From Chitinophagales bacterium (GTDB lineage Bacteria > Bacteroidota > Bacteroidia > Chitinophagales > JADIYW01): DNA of 38,388 nt. The stretch spans positions 1-38,388 of the forward strand of contig JADLAJ010000111.1 in the NCBI GenBank assembly GCA_020848255.1, written 5' to 3'. The translations under genes and the position numbers were made by a program. The notes under the pieces were generated by a model. It did no database searches. It was not told the DNA's origin and saw nothing but the letters and a program-made list of their open reading frames with translations. Shown here piece by piece: positions 7,290-16,895 of the stretch; within the stretch, counting starts at the first letter, position 1; each line of letters starts with the position of its first letter.

Positions 7290-9989
7290 ATGACAGCGAC
7301 AAATAATATTTTAAAATTAAGTGGTCTTGAACCGCTACTCGTTACGAAAGCATCTAACTTCATTAATATTGGCGAGCGAACCAACGTAACCGGCTCCAAA
7401 GCATTCTTAAAGATGATCAAAGAGGAACGCTTTGAAGATGCATTAGCGGTGGCGATGGATCAGGTGCGCGGCGGGGCACAGGTACTCGACGTAAACATGG
7501 ATGAAGGGATGATTGACGGCACCAAAGCGATGGTGCAATTTTTAAATCTGATTGCATCCGAACCGGAAATTTCGCGTATCCCGATTATGATTGACTCCTC
7601 CAAATGGGAGATAATCGAAGCCGGATTAAAATGTATACAAGGAAAAGGAATCGTGAATTCCATCAGCTTAAAAGGCGGTGAAGAAGATTTTATCCGTCAG
7701 GCAAAACTGATTAAAAAATATGGTGCTGCAACCGTTATCATGGCATTCGACGAAGACGGACAAGCCGACAGTTACGAACGTCGTATTGAAATCTGCCAGC
7801 GCAGTTACGATATCATGGTCAATGTGGTAAAATTCAATCCGAACGATATTATTTTCGACCCGAATATTTTTCCTGTCGCAACAGGGATGGATGAACACCG
7901 CAATAATGCACTTGATTTTTTCCGCGCCACCAAATGGATTCGCACGAATTTAAAAGGTGCGCATGTGAGCGGCGGCGTTTCCAATGTTTCCTTCTCTTTC
8001 AGAGGAAATAATATTGTGCGCGAAGCTATGCACTCGGCTTTTTTATACCACGCCATTAAAGAAGGTATGGATATGGGTATCGTAAATCCTACCATGCTGG
8101 AAGTTTACGACAACATCGAAAAAGGATTACTGGAGAGAGTGGAAGATGTTTTATTAAACAGAAGAGAAGATTCTACAGAACGCTTACTGGAATATGCGGA
8201 AACCGTAAAAGGAAGCGCCAAGAAAAAAGAAGAAGATTTATCCTGGAGAAATCAACCGGTGAACGAGCGACTGAAACACGCGCTGGTAAAAGGGATTGTA
8301 GACTTTATTGATGAAGATACGGAAGAATGCAGATTGCAGTTTGATAAACCATTAAGCGTGATTGAAGGTCCGCTGATGGATGGTATGAATGTAGTAGGTG
8401 ATTTATTCGGCGCCGGAAAAATGTTTTTACCACAAGTAGTAAAATCTGCACGTGTGATGAAAAAATCTGTCGCGTATTTATTGCCTTATATCGAAGCATC
8501 CAAGCAAGTAGGAGAGAGCAACAAGCAGGGAAAAATTTTATTGGCCACCGTAAAAGGTGACGTACACGACATTGGAAAAAATATTGTGGGTGTGGTGCTG
8601 GCTTGTAATAATTTCGAGATCATCGATTTAGGCGTGATGGTGCCTTGCGATAAAATTTTAGATGCAGCAGAAAAAGAAGACGTGGACATCATCGGCTTAA
8701 GCGGATTGATTACACCATCTTTAGATGAGATGGTTTTTGTGGCGAAAGAAATGAAACGCCGGGGCATGAAACAGCCTTTATTAATTGGTGGTGCCACAAC
8801 GTCTAAAATACATACTGCTGTAAAAATAGAACCGAACTACGACCAGCCTACGATACATGTGTTAGATGCATCGCGCAGTGTGCCGGTGGCCAGCAGTTTA
8901 CTAAATAAAGAAAGCCGCATCATTTTTGAAGCGGATATCCGTGCAGAATATGAAATGATGCGTAAACGCCACCAGGGCAAACAAATTGCGAAAGATTATA
9001 TCTCGATAGAAGAAGCGCGCAACAATAAGCTGAAATTAGATTTTACGAATTACACGCCGCCGAAGCCAACTTTTTTAGGAACAAAAGTTTTTGAAGATTA
9101 TGATTTAGCAGAACTTAGAAAATATATCGATTGGACGCCGTTTTTCTCTACCTGGGAATTGCATGGAAAATATCCGAATATTTTAGAAGACAAAGTGGTG
9201 GGCACAGAAGCCAAAAAATTATTTGCAGATGCAAATGCGTTACTGGATAAAATCATTGCGGAAAAATGGCTGACGGCAAAAGCGGTCGTTGGTTTCTTTG
9301 AAGCAAATTCTAATGTAGATGATATCGAATTAAAAAACATCGACCATCCGGAGTTATTAACGGATAAACGAAAAACCGTACTGCATCATCTGCGCCAGCA
9401 AAATAAGAAAGGCGAAGGCCTGCCGAATTATTGCCTGAGTGATTTTGTGGCACCTGCGGAAAGTGGTAAAGAGGATTATATCGGCGGATTTGCTGTCACG
9501 TCAGGTATTGGTATTGAAAAATGGCTAAAGCACTTTGAAGAAAACCACGACGATTATAATAAAATTATGCTGGCAGCTTTGGCCGACCGTTTAGCGGAAG
9601 CCTTTGCGGAACGCATGCATGAACGCGTGCGCACAGAATTCTGGAAATACACCACAGAAGAATCCCTGACCAGCGAAGAATTAATCAAAGAAAAGTATCA
9701 GGGCATCCGTCCGGCACCGGGCTATCCGGCTTGCCCTGACCATACCGAAAAACCAATGTTGTTTAAATTGCTGGATGCAGAAAAAAATGCAGGCATTAAC
9801 TTAACGGAAAGCAACGCCATGTATCCGGCATCCAGCGTGAGTGGTTGGTATTTCTCGCATCCCGACAGTAAATATTTCGGAATTGGAAAAATTGCAAAAG
9901 ACCAGGTAGAAGATTACGCTGCGCGTAAAAACATGAAAACAGAAGAAGTTGAACGATGGTTGCAGAGTGTGCTGAATTATGATGTGTAA
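7290..9989 (+). CDS. metH: Methionine synthase, pterin-, B12- and SAM-binding subunit (MetH C-terminal modules)
   Basis: The 899-residue protein starts at the ATG at 7290 ([12 protein letters not shown]); a TTG four codons upstream overlaps the preceding gene and is not needed. In order it carries the pterin-binding barrel ([16 protein letters not shown] from about residue 23), the cobalamin cap helices (about 320-410), the B12 Rossmann domain with DVHDIG at 424-429 (His426 is the lower axial ligand), and the SAM-dependent reactivation domain with [12 protein letters not shown] near residue 810. With the upstream barrel it methylates homocysteine from 5-methyl-THF. The C-terminus reads [10 protein letters not shown]. 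The last 23 bases recur exactly at 12482-12504, and weaker similarity extends further upstream (see the remnant at 12457-12504). Confidence 0.95.
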   Translation: MTATNNILKLSGLEPLLVTKASNFINIGERTNVTGSKAFLKMIKEERFEDALAVAMDQVRGGAQVLDVNMDEGMIDGTKAMVQFLNLIASEPEISRIPIMIDSSKWEIIEAGLKCIQGKGIVNSISLKGGEEDFIRQAKLIKKYGAATVIMAFDEDGQADSYERRIEICQRSYDIMVNVVKFNPNDIIFDPNIFPVATGMDEHRNNALDFFRATKWIRTNLKGAHVSGGVSNVSFSFRGNNIVREAMHSAFLYHAIKEGMDMGIVNPTMLEVYDNIEKGLLERVEDVLLNRREDSTERLLEYAETVKGSAKKKEEDLSWRNQPVNERLKHALVKGIVDFIDEDTEECRLQFDKPLSVIEGPLMDGMNVVGDLFGAGKMFLPQVVKSARVMKKSVAYLLPYIEASKQVGESNKQGKILLATVKGDVHDIGKNIVGVVLACNNFEIIDLGVMVPCDKILDAAEKEDVDIIGLSGLITPSLDEMVFVAKEMKRRGMKQPLLIGGATTSKIHTAVKIEPNYDQPTIHVLDASRSVPVASSLLNKESRIIFEADIRAEYEMMRKRHQGKQIAKDYISIEEARNNKLKLDFTNYTPPKPTFLGTKVFEDYDLAELRKYIDWTPFFSTWELHGKYPNILEDKVVGTEAKKLFADANALLDKIIAEKWLTAKAVVGFFEANSNVDDIELKNIDHPELLTDKRKTVLHHLRQQNKKGEGLPNYCLSDFVAPAESGKEDYIGGFAVTSGIGIEKWLKHFEENHDDYNKIMLAALADRLAEAFAERMHERVRTEFWKYTTEESLTSEELIKEKYQGIRPAPGYPACPDHTEKPMLFKLLDAEKNAGINLTESNAMYPASSVSGWYFSHPDSKYFGIGKIAKDQVEDYAARKNMKTEEVERWLQSVLNYDV

Positions 9990-9995
9990 TAACCG

Positions 9996-11108
9996 ATGAA
10001 GTTCCGGCAACCATACATATTATTGCTTGTTACATCTTTGTTGTTATCTTTTTTTGTTTATTCCGTCTTTTCTATTGATGAAACTTTTGTCCTGAACCAA
10101 CATACCCAACTGGCAAACGATGCTGTTGATGCTAAAATAAATCATCCGCTTACGCACACTACTATTGATACCTCTAAAGAAATAAACGGTATAGAATTGC
10201 ACTTTGCAAATGCTGAGTACAGATTGTTGCTTCCTATAATTGCAAACATCTTAAACATAAACTGCAGAAAACTTATTTCCATTCAATTCTACCTGCTGCC
10301 TTTCTTTATATTTTTCATAACGCTATTTCTTTTTAAAGAGACTTCCGATATTTTATTGTCTGTTGCGCTAAGTTCTACATTCATTAGCAGCTACGTTTAT
10401 GTATGTTTTTTGCACCATTTTCCTTTTTTTGACGGATACGCTCTTTTAATGATGAGTATCCTTTTACTTATCAGAAATAAATATTTACTTTTTATTTTAT
10501 TATTAATGAGTTTCTTCTTAGATGAAAGAATGTTACTAAACAGTTTTCTGATTATCTTATTAAGAGTTTATTTACAAACTAAAAAAATTACATGTAGAAA
10601 TATTATCTCATTTATTCTACAGAATAAACTCTTCTTGTACGCCTGGATAATCTATCTTTTATTAAGATTAGTTTTAATCTTCACTTGTAATTTTTATGTT
10701 TCGCCTGCTTCTTATTTGTTCTTCAATAAAACAGCAATTATTAATAATATCAGAGGTGGAATTCTTGCTTTTTTTTACACTTATAAGTTATGGTGTGTAA
10801 TACTGTTATTCAATTTATATATCGCTATTAAAACAGAAAAGTATGAACTTTATATCATCTTATTCGGTTTGATTTTATTCATTATTGCCAGTGGCATATT
10901 CATGTTTGATTTTTCTCGAATCCAATTATATCTGTTGCCTTTTATGCTATTAAATATTTTTCTCTTCTCATCTTATTTCACAAATAAAAAAACAATAAGA
11001 TATTTAATATTAATTATCTTTTTAATTAACTTAGTGTTGCCTTCTAAAATAATTTATGGCGGGTTTAAGAATAAAACTCAAAACATTATCGCAATATGGA
11101 GCAAGTAA
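9996..11108 (+). CDS. Polytopic membrane protein of unknown function, GT-C-like in outline
   Basis: The 370-residue product is dominated by about nine or ten hydrophobic helices and is rich in Leu, Ile, Phe and Tyr, with visibly more AT than metH before it. An N-terminal signal-anchor (ILLLVTSLLLSFFVYSVF) is followed by a roughly 55-residue extracytoplasmic loop containing SIDETFVLNQH and many His and Asp residues. The arrangement of a first helix, a large acidic loop and many helices recalls GT-C glycosyltransferases or polymerases of surface glycans, but no definite motif confirms it. It begins six bases after the metH stop, and its 3' end overlaps the next gene by 13 bases, so the two are co-expressed. 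It is the first gene of the segment bounded by the duplicated metH tail. Confidence 0.6.
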   Translation: MKFRQPYILLLVTSLLLSFFVYSVFSIDETFVLNQHTQLANDAVDAKINHPLTHTTIDTSKEINGIELHFANAEYRLLLPIIANILNINCRKLISIQFYLLPFFIFFITLFLFKETSDILLSVALSSTFISSYVYVCFLHHFPFFDGYALLMMSILLLIRNKYLLFILLLMSFFLDERMLLNSFLIILLRVYLQTKKITCRNIISFILQNKLFLYAWIIYLLLRLVLIFTCNFYVSPASYLFFNKTAIINNIRGGILAFFYTYKLWCVILLFNLYIAIKTEKYELYIILFGLILFIIASGIFMFDFSRIQLYLLPFMLLNIFLFSSYFTNKKTIRYLILIIFLINLVLPSKIIYGGFKNKTQNIIAIWSK

Positions 11109-12460
11109 TAAACAAAAAGAAAGCAATATTCTATTCTTCATTTTTATTATTAATACTAAGTATTTTTATTTTCTCTTGCACTAAAGAAAGTTCTAATGCT
11201 ATCAATAGCAATGATGACAATATCAGCAATAATCCAGATACAGGTTTGGGTATTATAGGTGGAAAGCTGTGGGTATTGCATAACGATTATCTGGACCTTA
11301 CACAAAAAGGATTAAACACTGAAAATGGTACTGAACAATGGTCAAACGAAATAAATCCTAATAGTGGTATTTATAAAAGGCTACATGTAAACAATAATAA
11401 GATCTATGGTTTTAGAGAATCCATCCCGAGTAGTGGTATTTACTTGTTAAAAGCATTTTCATTTGACATTAATACAGGCACGGAGTCAGAAGTGATGACA
11501 TTTAATCAAAACTACCCAGGCAACAAGCTTGAAAAGTATTGCTTATTTGGCAGTTTTTTATACATTTATGGTTCTAAACGAGACAGCATTACCCGCCAAT
11601 ACACACATACTATCTCAAAATACTCGCTTTCCAGCAATGTTCCGATATGGACCATTACCGTTTCTCCTACTTTACCGTTAGGAACAGAACTGAGTTACAT
11701 GGCTGATATTATTGCAACAGATGATAAATTATATTGTGCAGTCAACTACACCGAAGAGACGGACACTTCTGCCAGAGAGTATGGGAAAATACATGTATAT
11801 AATATTTCAAATGGTGGCCTGGTGCTTACTTCAGAACATCATAGATTTATTGGTGAGTTTTTATATAGAAGCAGCAAACTGTACATAAATACACATAATT
11901 ATGAAGATGATAAGACGTACTATACTTGTATAAACAGTGGAAATGGCAGGCTCGTTTGGGAAAAGAACAAAGATGATTTTGCCGGCAACAATGTCCAATA
12001 TTCATCTATCGAAGGTAATACATTGGTCTTAGCTACTGTTAACCCTTATAATAGAAGTAATACTAAAATATTTGCCGTAGATAAAAATAACGGGAATACA
12101 TTATGGTCTTACAACTCACCTCGTTATAACTCACTTGTTACCATTGTAAACAACAAAGTATATTATTCCTCCGACACTACCTTATATTGCTTAAATGGCA
12201 CAAATGGAAGCGAGATTTGGAAATATAATTTCCAAATCTTGTATAGATCATATATTAGCACCGTACCAATAGTTGCAGATACAGCAGTATTTTTTGCTTC
12301 ATCAGGAATGACGTATGCTTTAAATAAAAATACAGGCCATAAAATTTGGGAGCAAGCCTATAATTATACACCTCGCAATATTTTACCGGGCACCAGGACT
12401 GTTCTTTTAACACTCCGTGATTATGTATATTTTCCCGGAGGTATTGTGGTGCATAAGTAG
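11096..12460 (+). CDS. PQQ-like beta-propeller lipoprotein (BamB-like repeats)
   Basis: The 454-residue product starts MEQVINKKKAIFYSSF and has a hydrophobic stretch ending in the lipobox-like FIFSC, predicting a lipoprotein with Cys28 as the modified residue. From about residue 55 it consists of repeated propeller blades with the PQQ/Trp-docking signature G-x-x-x-W: NTENGTEQWSNE, NSGNGRLVWEKN, DKNNGNTLWSYN, NGTNGSEIWKYN and NKNTGHKIWEQA. Such propellers act as binding scaffolds, as in BamB, or as surface proteins. No PQQ-dehydrogenase active-site residues are recognised. Its start overlaps the membrane-protein gene by 13 bases, suggesting a membrane protein-lipoprotein pair. Asn, Ser and Thr are frequent and the DNA is AT-rich. 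Confidence 0.75.
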   Translation: MEQVINKKKAIFYSSFLLLILSIFIFSCTKESSNAINSNDDNISNNPDTGLGIIGGKLWVLHNDYLDLTQKGLNTENGTEQWSNEINPNSGIYKRLHVNNNKIYGFRESIPSSGIYLLKAFSFDINTGTESEVMTFNQNYPGNKLEKYCLFGSFLYIYGSKRDSITRQYTHTISKYSLSSNVPIWTITVSPTLPLGTELSYMADIIATDDKLYCAVNYTEETDTSAREYGKIHVYNISNGGLVLTSEHHRFIGEFLYRSSKLYINTHNYEDDKTYYTCINSGNGRLVWEKNKDDFAGNNVQYSSIEGNTLVLATVNPYNRSNTKIFAVDKNNGNTLWSYNSPRYNSLVTIVNNKVYYSSDTTLYCLNGTNGSEIWKYNFQILYRSYISTVPIVADTAVFFASSGMTYALNKNTGHKIWEQAYNYTPRNILPGTRTVLLTLRDYVYFPGGIVVHK

Positions 12461-12504
12461 ATATCGAAAAATGGAAGCAGTGTGTGCTGAATTATGATGT
12501 GTAA
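12457..12504 (+). pseudogene. Remnant or second copy of a metH 3' end
   Basis: In the metH reading frame this stretch reads VDIEKWKQCVLNYDV followed by TAA. The end of MetH at 9945-9989 reads [15 protein letters not shown]. The last 23 bases (12482-12504) are identical to 9967-9989; over the 39 bases from 12466 there are five mismatches. Upstream of that only the protein level is similar, with conservative changes (Glu/Asp, Val/Ile, Arg/Lys). It has no start codon, overlaps the end of the propeller gene and is not a gene. It marks the right-hand border of the 9990-12504 segment. Confidence 0.8.
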
Positions 12505-12510
12505 AAAATT

Positions 12511-13020
12511 ATGGTAATAGATACTAATTTATTAATAAAGATATTTCCTCTATTATCTATTCCAATAGCTGGTCTAGCTGTATATTTTACTTATAAAAAC
12601 AGAGCTAGTAAGCATAGAGAATTAATCTATGATAAACAGTTTGAATTATGTTTAAGAATAAATCAAAAAATTATTGAAGCAGAAGTCGATATTACTGTAA
12701 TTGTTCAGAATCAAATATTAAATAAGGACCCTGAAGTTAAGGAAGCTCAAAATCGTTATGCAAAATCGTTACTTGAAATAGCTAATCTTTTAAATATGGA
12801 AGGAAGAATTTTTCTTCAAAATGAAATTCTCACTCAAACTTCCAATATTTTAAATGATTATTATAACCTTTTGCCTGAAATATTGAGTAATGAAAATAAC
12901 CTGCTAAACAAAGAAAATGTCTATAATAGACAATTAAATATTGTTAAATGGTTGAATGTTATACGTGAAAATTTTGGAATTGATACTTTATCAAAACAGA
13001 ATAGTAACATTATCAAATAA
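12511..13020 (+). CDS. Small membrane-anchored protein of unknown function
   Basis: I do not recognise the family. The 169-residue product has one N-terminal membrane segment (about residues 8-27, KIFPLLSIPIAGLAVYFTY) followed by a basic stop-transfer stretch (KNRASKHRE) and a mostly helical, Asn/Gln/Glu-rich cytoplasmic domain. That domain may form a coiled coil. There is no signal peptidase site, no Cys pattern and no enzymatic motif. It begins seven bases after the stop codon of the metH-tail remnant, so before the 9990-12504 segment arrived it may have lain directly downstream of metH. Base composition is as AT-rich as in the two preceding genes, so it may instead belong to the same acquired block. 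Confidence 0.55.
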   Translation: MVIDTNLLIKIFPLLSIPIAGLAVYFTYKNRASKHRELIYDKQFELCLRINQKIIEAEVDITVIVQNQILNKDPEVKEAQNRYAKSLLEIANLLNMEGRIFLQNEILTQTSNILNDYYNLLPEILSNENNLLNKENVYNRQLNIVKWLNVIRENFGIDTLSKQNSNIIK

Positions 13021-13089
13021 TCTGTTTTTATATACAGCTGCTCTGCAACTTCCAAAATCCCCTGCAATTCCTTAGTTTTACATTCCATC

Positions 13090-14376
13090 ATGTACAAAGA
13101 AATTGCTTACCAATCTGCTGAAGAAGCTTTATCCATTATAAAAAGCGGCGACCGCGTATATGTGCATGGTAGTGCCATGACACCGAATTTCCTGCTTGCT
13201 GAACTGGCAAAACAGGCTCCGCGTTTACAGAACGTAGAACTCACGTTTATTTCTGTATTGGGTGATATTGTGGTGGATCGTCCAGAATACGAAAACAATT
13301 TTCACATCAACTGTTTGTTTGTTAGCGACAGCGTGCGCCAGGCCGTTAACGATGGTCGTGCAGATTTTGTCCCGGTCTTTCTAAGTGATATTCCAGACCT
13401 TTTCAAAAACGGACAGCTTCCATTGGATGTAGCATTGATACAGGTTTCGCCGCCTGATAAACACGGCTATTGTTCTTTAGGTGTAAGTGTAGATATTGCC
13501 CGCGCTGCCGTCAGCACTGCCAGACATATTATTGCACAGGTAAATCCGAACGTACCGCGCACACTCGGCGACAGCATGATACACACCGACCGTATTCATG
13601 CGTTTGTGTATGCAGAAAACCCATTGCCTGTAGTGGACTACAGTACTAAAGTAGGAAAGGAAGAATTGCAAATTGGAAAATATATTGCAGAACTGATTGA
13701 CGATGGCAGCACTCTGCAAACCGGCATCGGAACCATTCCGGATGCAGTGCTGAAATCGTTGTACAACCATAAAAATCTAGGCATCCACACGGAAATGTGC
13801 AGCGATGGCATCATTGATTTATTTGAAAAAGACATCATCAATAATTCAAAAAAAATAATCCATCCATATAAAACGGTGACGGGTTTTGCCGTAGGCACTA
13901 AAAAGCTCTACGACTATGTTGACGACAATCCTGCCTTTGCTTTTCTGGATATTGATTTTGTTAACGACCCGCACATTATCAGTAAAAATCCGAAAGTGGT
14001 GGCCATCAACAGTGCCATTGAAGTAGATATCACGGGACAGGTTTGCGCAGACAGTATCGGTTCAAAACTGTTCAGCGGCATCGGCGGGCAAATGGATTTC
14101 ATTCGCGGCGCGGCGCTCAGTCAGGGCGGCAAACCTATCATTGCGCTTACTTCGCGCACCAAAAAAGGAGAGCCGCGTATTGTACCCTTTTTAAAACAAG
14201 GTGCAGGCGTGGTAACTACGCGCGGCCATGTACATTATATTGTAACAGAATTTGGTGTTGCTTTTTTATACGGAAAAAATCTTCGTCAGCGCGCCAAAGC
14301 ACTCATAGAAATTGCGCATCCTGATGATCGCGAACTGCTGGAAAAAGCCTATTGGGAACGTTTTATAAAATTCTGA
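13090..14376 (+). CDS. Acetyl-CoA hydrolase/transferase family CoA-transferase (4-hydroxybutyrate CoA-transferase-like)
   Basis: The 428-residue product matches the length of class I-type CoA-transferases of the Cat1/AbfT family. Visible elements are GDRVYVHGSAMTPN at the N-terminus, QVSPPDKHGYCSLG, the GIGTIPDA loop near 218, and HTEMCSDG near residue 235 with the catalytic Glu that forms the enzyme-CoA thioester. GIGGQMDFIRGA near 335 follows. It moves CoA between acetyl-CoA and another short carboxylate (acetate, butyrate, 4-hydroxybutyrate or propionate), in the cytoplasm. It stands alone between two unrelated genes. The presence of IcmF at 20420-23773 makes butyrate or isobutyrate a reasonable but unproven partner acid. 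GC content is visibly higher than in the genes just upstream. Confidence 0.88.
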   Translation: MYKEIAYQSAEEALSIIKSGDRVYVHGSAMTPNFLLAELAKQAPRLQNVELTFISVLGDIVVDRPEYENNFHINCLFVSDSVRQAVNDGRADFVPVFLSDIPDLFKNGQLPLDVALIQVSPPDKHGYCSLGVSVDIARAAVSTARHIIAQVNPNVPRTLGDSMIHTDRIHAFVYAENPLPVVDYSTKVGKEELQIGKYIAELIDDGSTLQTGIGTIPDAVLKSLYNHKNLGIHTEMCSDGIIDLFEKDIINNSKKIIHPYKTVTGFAVGTKKLYDYVDDNPAFAFLDIDFVNDPHIISKNPKVVAINSAIEVDITGQVCADSIGSKLFSGIGGQMDFIRGAALSQGGKPIIALTSRTKKGEPRIVPFLKQGAGVVTTRGHVHYIVTEFGVAFLYGKNLRQRAKALIEIAHPDDRELLEKAYWERFIKF

Positions 14377-14427
14377 CAGTTGCTGTTTCGGAATTCCGCA
14401 TCTTGAAAATTTTCCTATCTTCACTTT

Positions 14428-15522
14428 ATGTTAGACAAAGTACGCAGGATGTTTAAAATAGATATGCAGAAGTTGCGCTCTGCAGATTCATCGCATTTAT
14501 TTTGGATGGACTTAACCATGTTATTGATTGTCTTCATCAATTTGCTGTATTTGTTTTTCGGATTCTTATTTCAGTTTCAGCTTTTTAATTCATTTATACA
14601 GCACATCTCTCTTTCCTTTCATGACTGGTATGCCGCTAAAATTTATCCGGATGTTTTAAAATATGATTTGGTCTTTGTGGCCATTTACATTGCCGAACTC
14701 ATCTTCCGCTGGATACGCAGCATCTACCGTAAAAAATACGATAATTGGTGGTTTTATCCCTTTGTACACTGGTACGATGTAATTATGTGCATTCCGATTA
14801 TCAATGGGCTTAACTTTTTCGGGTTTATCCGTTTGTTTGGCTTGATATACCGCTTACAGCGTTTGGGTGTTTTTGATTTAACCAAAACGTTTGTATTCAA
14901 ACAGTCTGCTTTTGTTTCGGAAGTGGTGGTAGAAGAAGTGGCCGACCGCGTAATTGCCAAAATGATTACCATGGCACAGGAAGAGGTGCAGAAAGGTTCT
15001 CCTTTAGTGACAAAGATTGTTACCAATGTTATTAAACCTAAAGAAGATGCGATTGTAAATTACCTGACCAACCGTATCGGGGAAGCTATGAATATCTCTT
15101 ATTCGCAATACCGTTATGAATTAAAGATATACGTAGAGAAGATTATCAGCGAAGCCATTCTCGAAAACGATACGGTAGATAAGCTGAGATACATCCCGGG
15201 TTTAGGGAAGATTTTTCAGGAAACACTGGACAAAGCGGTGGCGGATGTTACCTTTAACACCATTGACAAACTGATGAAAGATATCATCGACCCGAACAAT
15301 ACCCGAGGCGTGAAAGAGGTTACGCACGGGCTGATTGAATCTTTCTTAGACAATGAACATCCTGAAGGCAAGGAGCTGAACAACATGATTGTGGGCATTG
15401 TATATGATTCGCTGGAAGAGGTAAAACATGCTGTTTTAATGAAAGAATGGAAAATAAAACAGAAACTGGAAGAAAAGCGAAAAACAGAAGAAAAGATTCG
15501 AGAAAAACAAAAAATTAACTAA
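14428..15522 (+). CDS. Membrane protein with a voltage-sensor-like N-terminal domain and long helical C-terminus
   Basis: The 364-residue product has four hydrophobic segments in the first 150 residues. The first spans about 28-50. The second (about 79-97) is VFVAIYIAELIFRWI with an embedded Glu. The third (about 112-128) is FVHWYDVIMCIPI with an Asp. The fourth is FIRLFGLIYRLQRLG with Arg at about 135, 142 and 145. This follows the S1-S4 layout of voltage-sensor domains, but no S5-pore-S6 follows. Residues about 155-330 are predicted helical and partly hydrophobic, with recurring VTKIV and VNYLTNRIGEA segments, and the last 30 residues are highly charged (KEWKIKQKLEEKRKTEEK). I do not know a named family. 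It could be a stand-alone sensor or proton-channel-like protein; this is inference from pattern only. A strong terminator follows. Confidence 0.6.
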   Translation: MLDKVRRMFKIDMQKLRSADSSHLFWMDLTMLLIVFINLLYLFFGFLFQFQLFNSFIQHISLSFHDWYAAKIYPDVLKYDLVFVAIYIAELIFRWIRSIYRKKYDNWWFYPFVHWYDVIMCIPIINGLNFFGFIRLFGLIYRLQRLGVFDLTKTFVFKQSAFVSEVVVEEVADRVIAKMITMAQEEVQKGSPLVTKIVTNVIKPKEDAIVNYLTNRIGEAMNISYSQYRYELKIYVEKIISEAILENDTVDKLRYIPGLGKIFQETLDKAVADVTFNTIDKLMKDIIDPNNTRGVKEVTHGLIESFLDNEHPEGKELNNMIVGIVYDSLEEVKHAVLMKEWKIKQKLEEKRKTEEKIREKQKIN

Positions 15523-15619
15523 TCAAAAATCACTTTGGCACGGGAATTGTTACTTAATTGATATCTTAATTGGTTTAGATAAAAGTTAAAAACATTTTCA
15601 TTTGGTTGGTTTAAAATAG

Positions 15620-15652
15620 TCCTGAGCGTGGTTGCTCAGGATTTTTATTTTT
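15620..15652. terminator. Hairpin terminator between convergent genes
   Basis: TCCTGAGC (15620-15627) pairs perfectly over eight bases with GCTCAGGA (15634-15641), with a six-base loop, and is followed by a T-rich stretch on the plus strand. It serves the gene ending at 15522. On the minus strand it lies just after the stop of the serine hydrolase and is preceded there by an A-run, so it may work both ways. Confidence 0.85.
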
Positions 15653-16895
15653 GCATTTCCAGTAAGCTATCTGAATTTAACTTCTTTGTCGTTTCGCTGC
15701 TGCCGTCGTCTTCGGTAGTACTTACTATGCCATCACCATATAAAATATCCCAGACTGCCTGAATTTTGTAAACACTTTGGCTATAGTGGTTGCTTAAAAT
15801 AATAACCGTTGTTTTATCGCTGATTTTTCGGTTAAAGACAGAATTGTAACTGTGCCACCATCCGTTATGATAAATCAAACGTGTTCCATCCGGCTGGTCG
15901 TTCATACGCCATCCCAATCCGTAATTTTTGTTACCTGCTTTTTCAAAGCTTTGCGGCGTAAAAGCCAGACCTAAAATTTCCGAGCGGATAAATTTTCCTG
16001 AATACAGTGCCTGATCCCATTTGTACAAATCCTGCACGGTACTGTAAATTCCTTTGTCGCCCATCACGCCATCCGTATAAACAATTTCATCTTCCAGCCA
16101 GCGAGAACCCTTGTAGCCCTTAGTAGCTGATGGTCGTGTACTCAGTGGGTCGTAATACCAGGTATCCAGCATACCAAGCGGAATAAAAATATTCTGATGC
16201 ATGAAATCACAAAACGGAACCCCGGAAACTTTTTCTACAATCAGCGTCAGTAAAACGAAGTTGGTATTGTTGTACCTGAAATGGGTATCCGGTGCATTCA
16301 GCGCTTTGGGTTTGAATTTATACATCATCTTCAGCACATCCTCATTCGACATAAACAGTTTTTTATTCTTCCAGTATTCTTCGGAAAAATTTAAATAGTT
16401 GGGCAAGCCTGAGCGGTGATTCAGCAGCATTCTAATGGTAATTCCCTTGTATGGGAAACCAGGGAAATATTTTTCCAGTGTATCATCCAGCGACAACATA
16501 TTTTGCTGCAGCAAAAGCATAATGGCACCGGCTGTAAATGTTTTGGAAGTAGAGGCAATCTGAAAAGAAGAACGTGGTGTCAGCCTTTCCTGTGTTGCGT
16601 AATTTTTGTAGCCATAGTAACGCTCAAAAATGGGTGTTCCTTTGTAAGAAATTAAAACTGAACCGTTAAATCCGTTGAGCTTTACTTTGTCTTCAAAATA
16701 ACAATCAAGTGCGTGTATTTTTTTTACAATATCGGTATCCTGTAAATTAATTTTTTCTTTATCGTGATTCTGATACAGCGCAGGATTTACTTCCGGCTGT
16801 ATAAATCCGGTAGGTGTTCTGTTTCCGTTATGCTGACAATACGTTAAACACAAGCCGCATAACAATATATATAACGTCAAAAATAATTTCTTCAT
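15645..16895 (-). CDS. Serine hydrolase of the class C beta-lactamase / DD-peptidase family, lipoprotein
   Basis: The start is placed at the ATG at 16895, which opens with a proper signal sequence (MKKLFLTLYILLCGLCLTYC; lipobox Cys20). An ATG 36 bases upstream would add 12 charged residues in front of the signal and is unlikely. The 416-residue protein has the three penicillin-recognising motifs: S115-T-S-K118, the Tyr-x-Asn of FRYNNTNF near residue 220, and HNG in LIYHNGWWH near 340. Members include esterases, D-amino-acid peptidases and class C beta-lactamases. With a lipid anchor and no neighbouring ampR, an envelope esterase or peptidase is more likely than a resistance enzyme. It is divergent from the DinB gene. 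Confidence 0.87.
   Translation of the reverse strand: MKKLFLTLYILLCGLCLTYCQHNGNRTPTGFIQPEVNPALYQNHDKEKINLQDTDIVKKIHALDCYFEDKVKLNGFNGSVLISYKGTPIFERYYGYKNYATQERLTPRSSFQIASTSKTFTAGAIMLLLQQNMLSLDDTLEKYFPGFPYKGITIRMLLNHRSGLPNYLNFSEEYWKNKKLFMSNEDVLKMMYKFKPKALNAPDTHFRYNNTNFVLLTLIVEKVSGVPFCDFMHQNIFIPLGMLDTWYYDPLSTRPSATKGYKGSRWLEDEIVYTDGVMGDKGIYSTVQDLYKWDQALYSGKFIRSEILGLAFTPQSFEKAGNKNYGLGWRMNDQPDGTRLIYHNGWWHSYNSVFNRKISDKTTVIILSNHYSQSVYKIQAVWDILYGDGIVSTTEDDGSSETTKKLNSDSLLEMQK

Noticed and set aside
6275-9989. The two MetH parts as a frameshifted single gene
   Set aside because: The first protein ends normally after the Zn module, the second begins with its own ATG four bases later, and the break is in the inter-domain linker. 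Such splits are well known in Bacteroidota.
15645-16895. An AmpC resistance beta-lactamase
   Set aside because: A lipoprotein signal, the overall family diversity and no ampR-type regulator point to a generic serine hydrolase.
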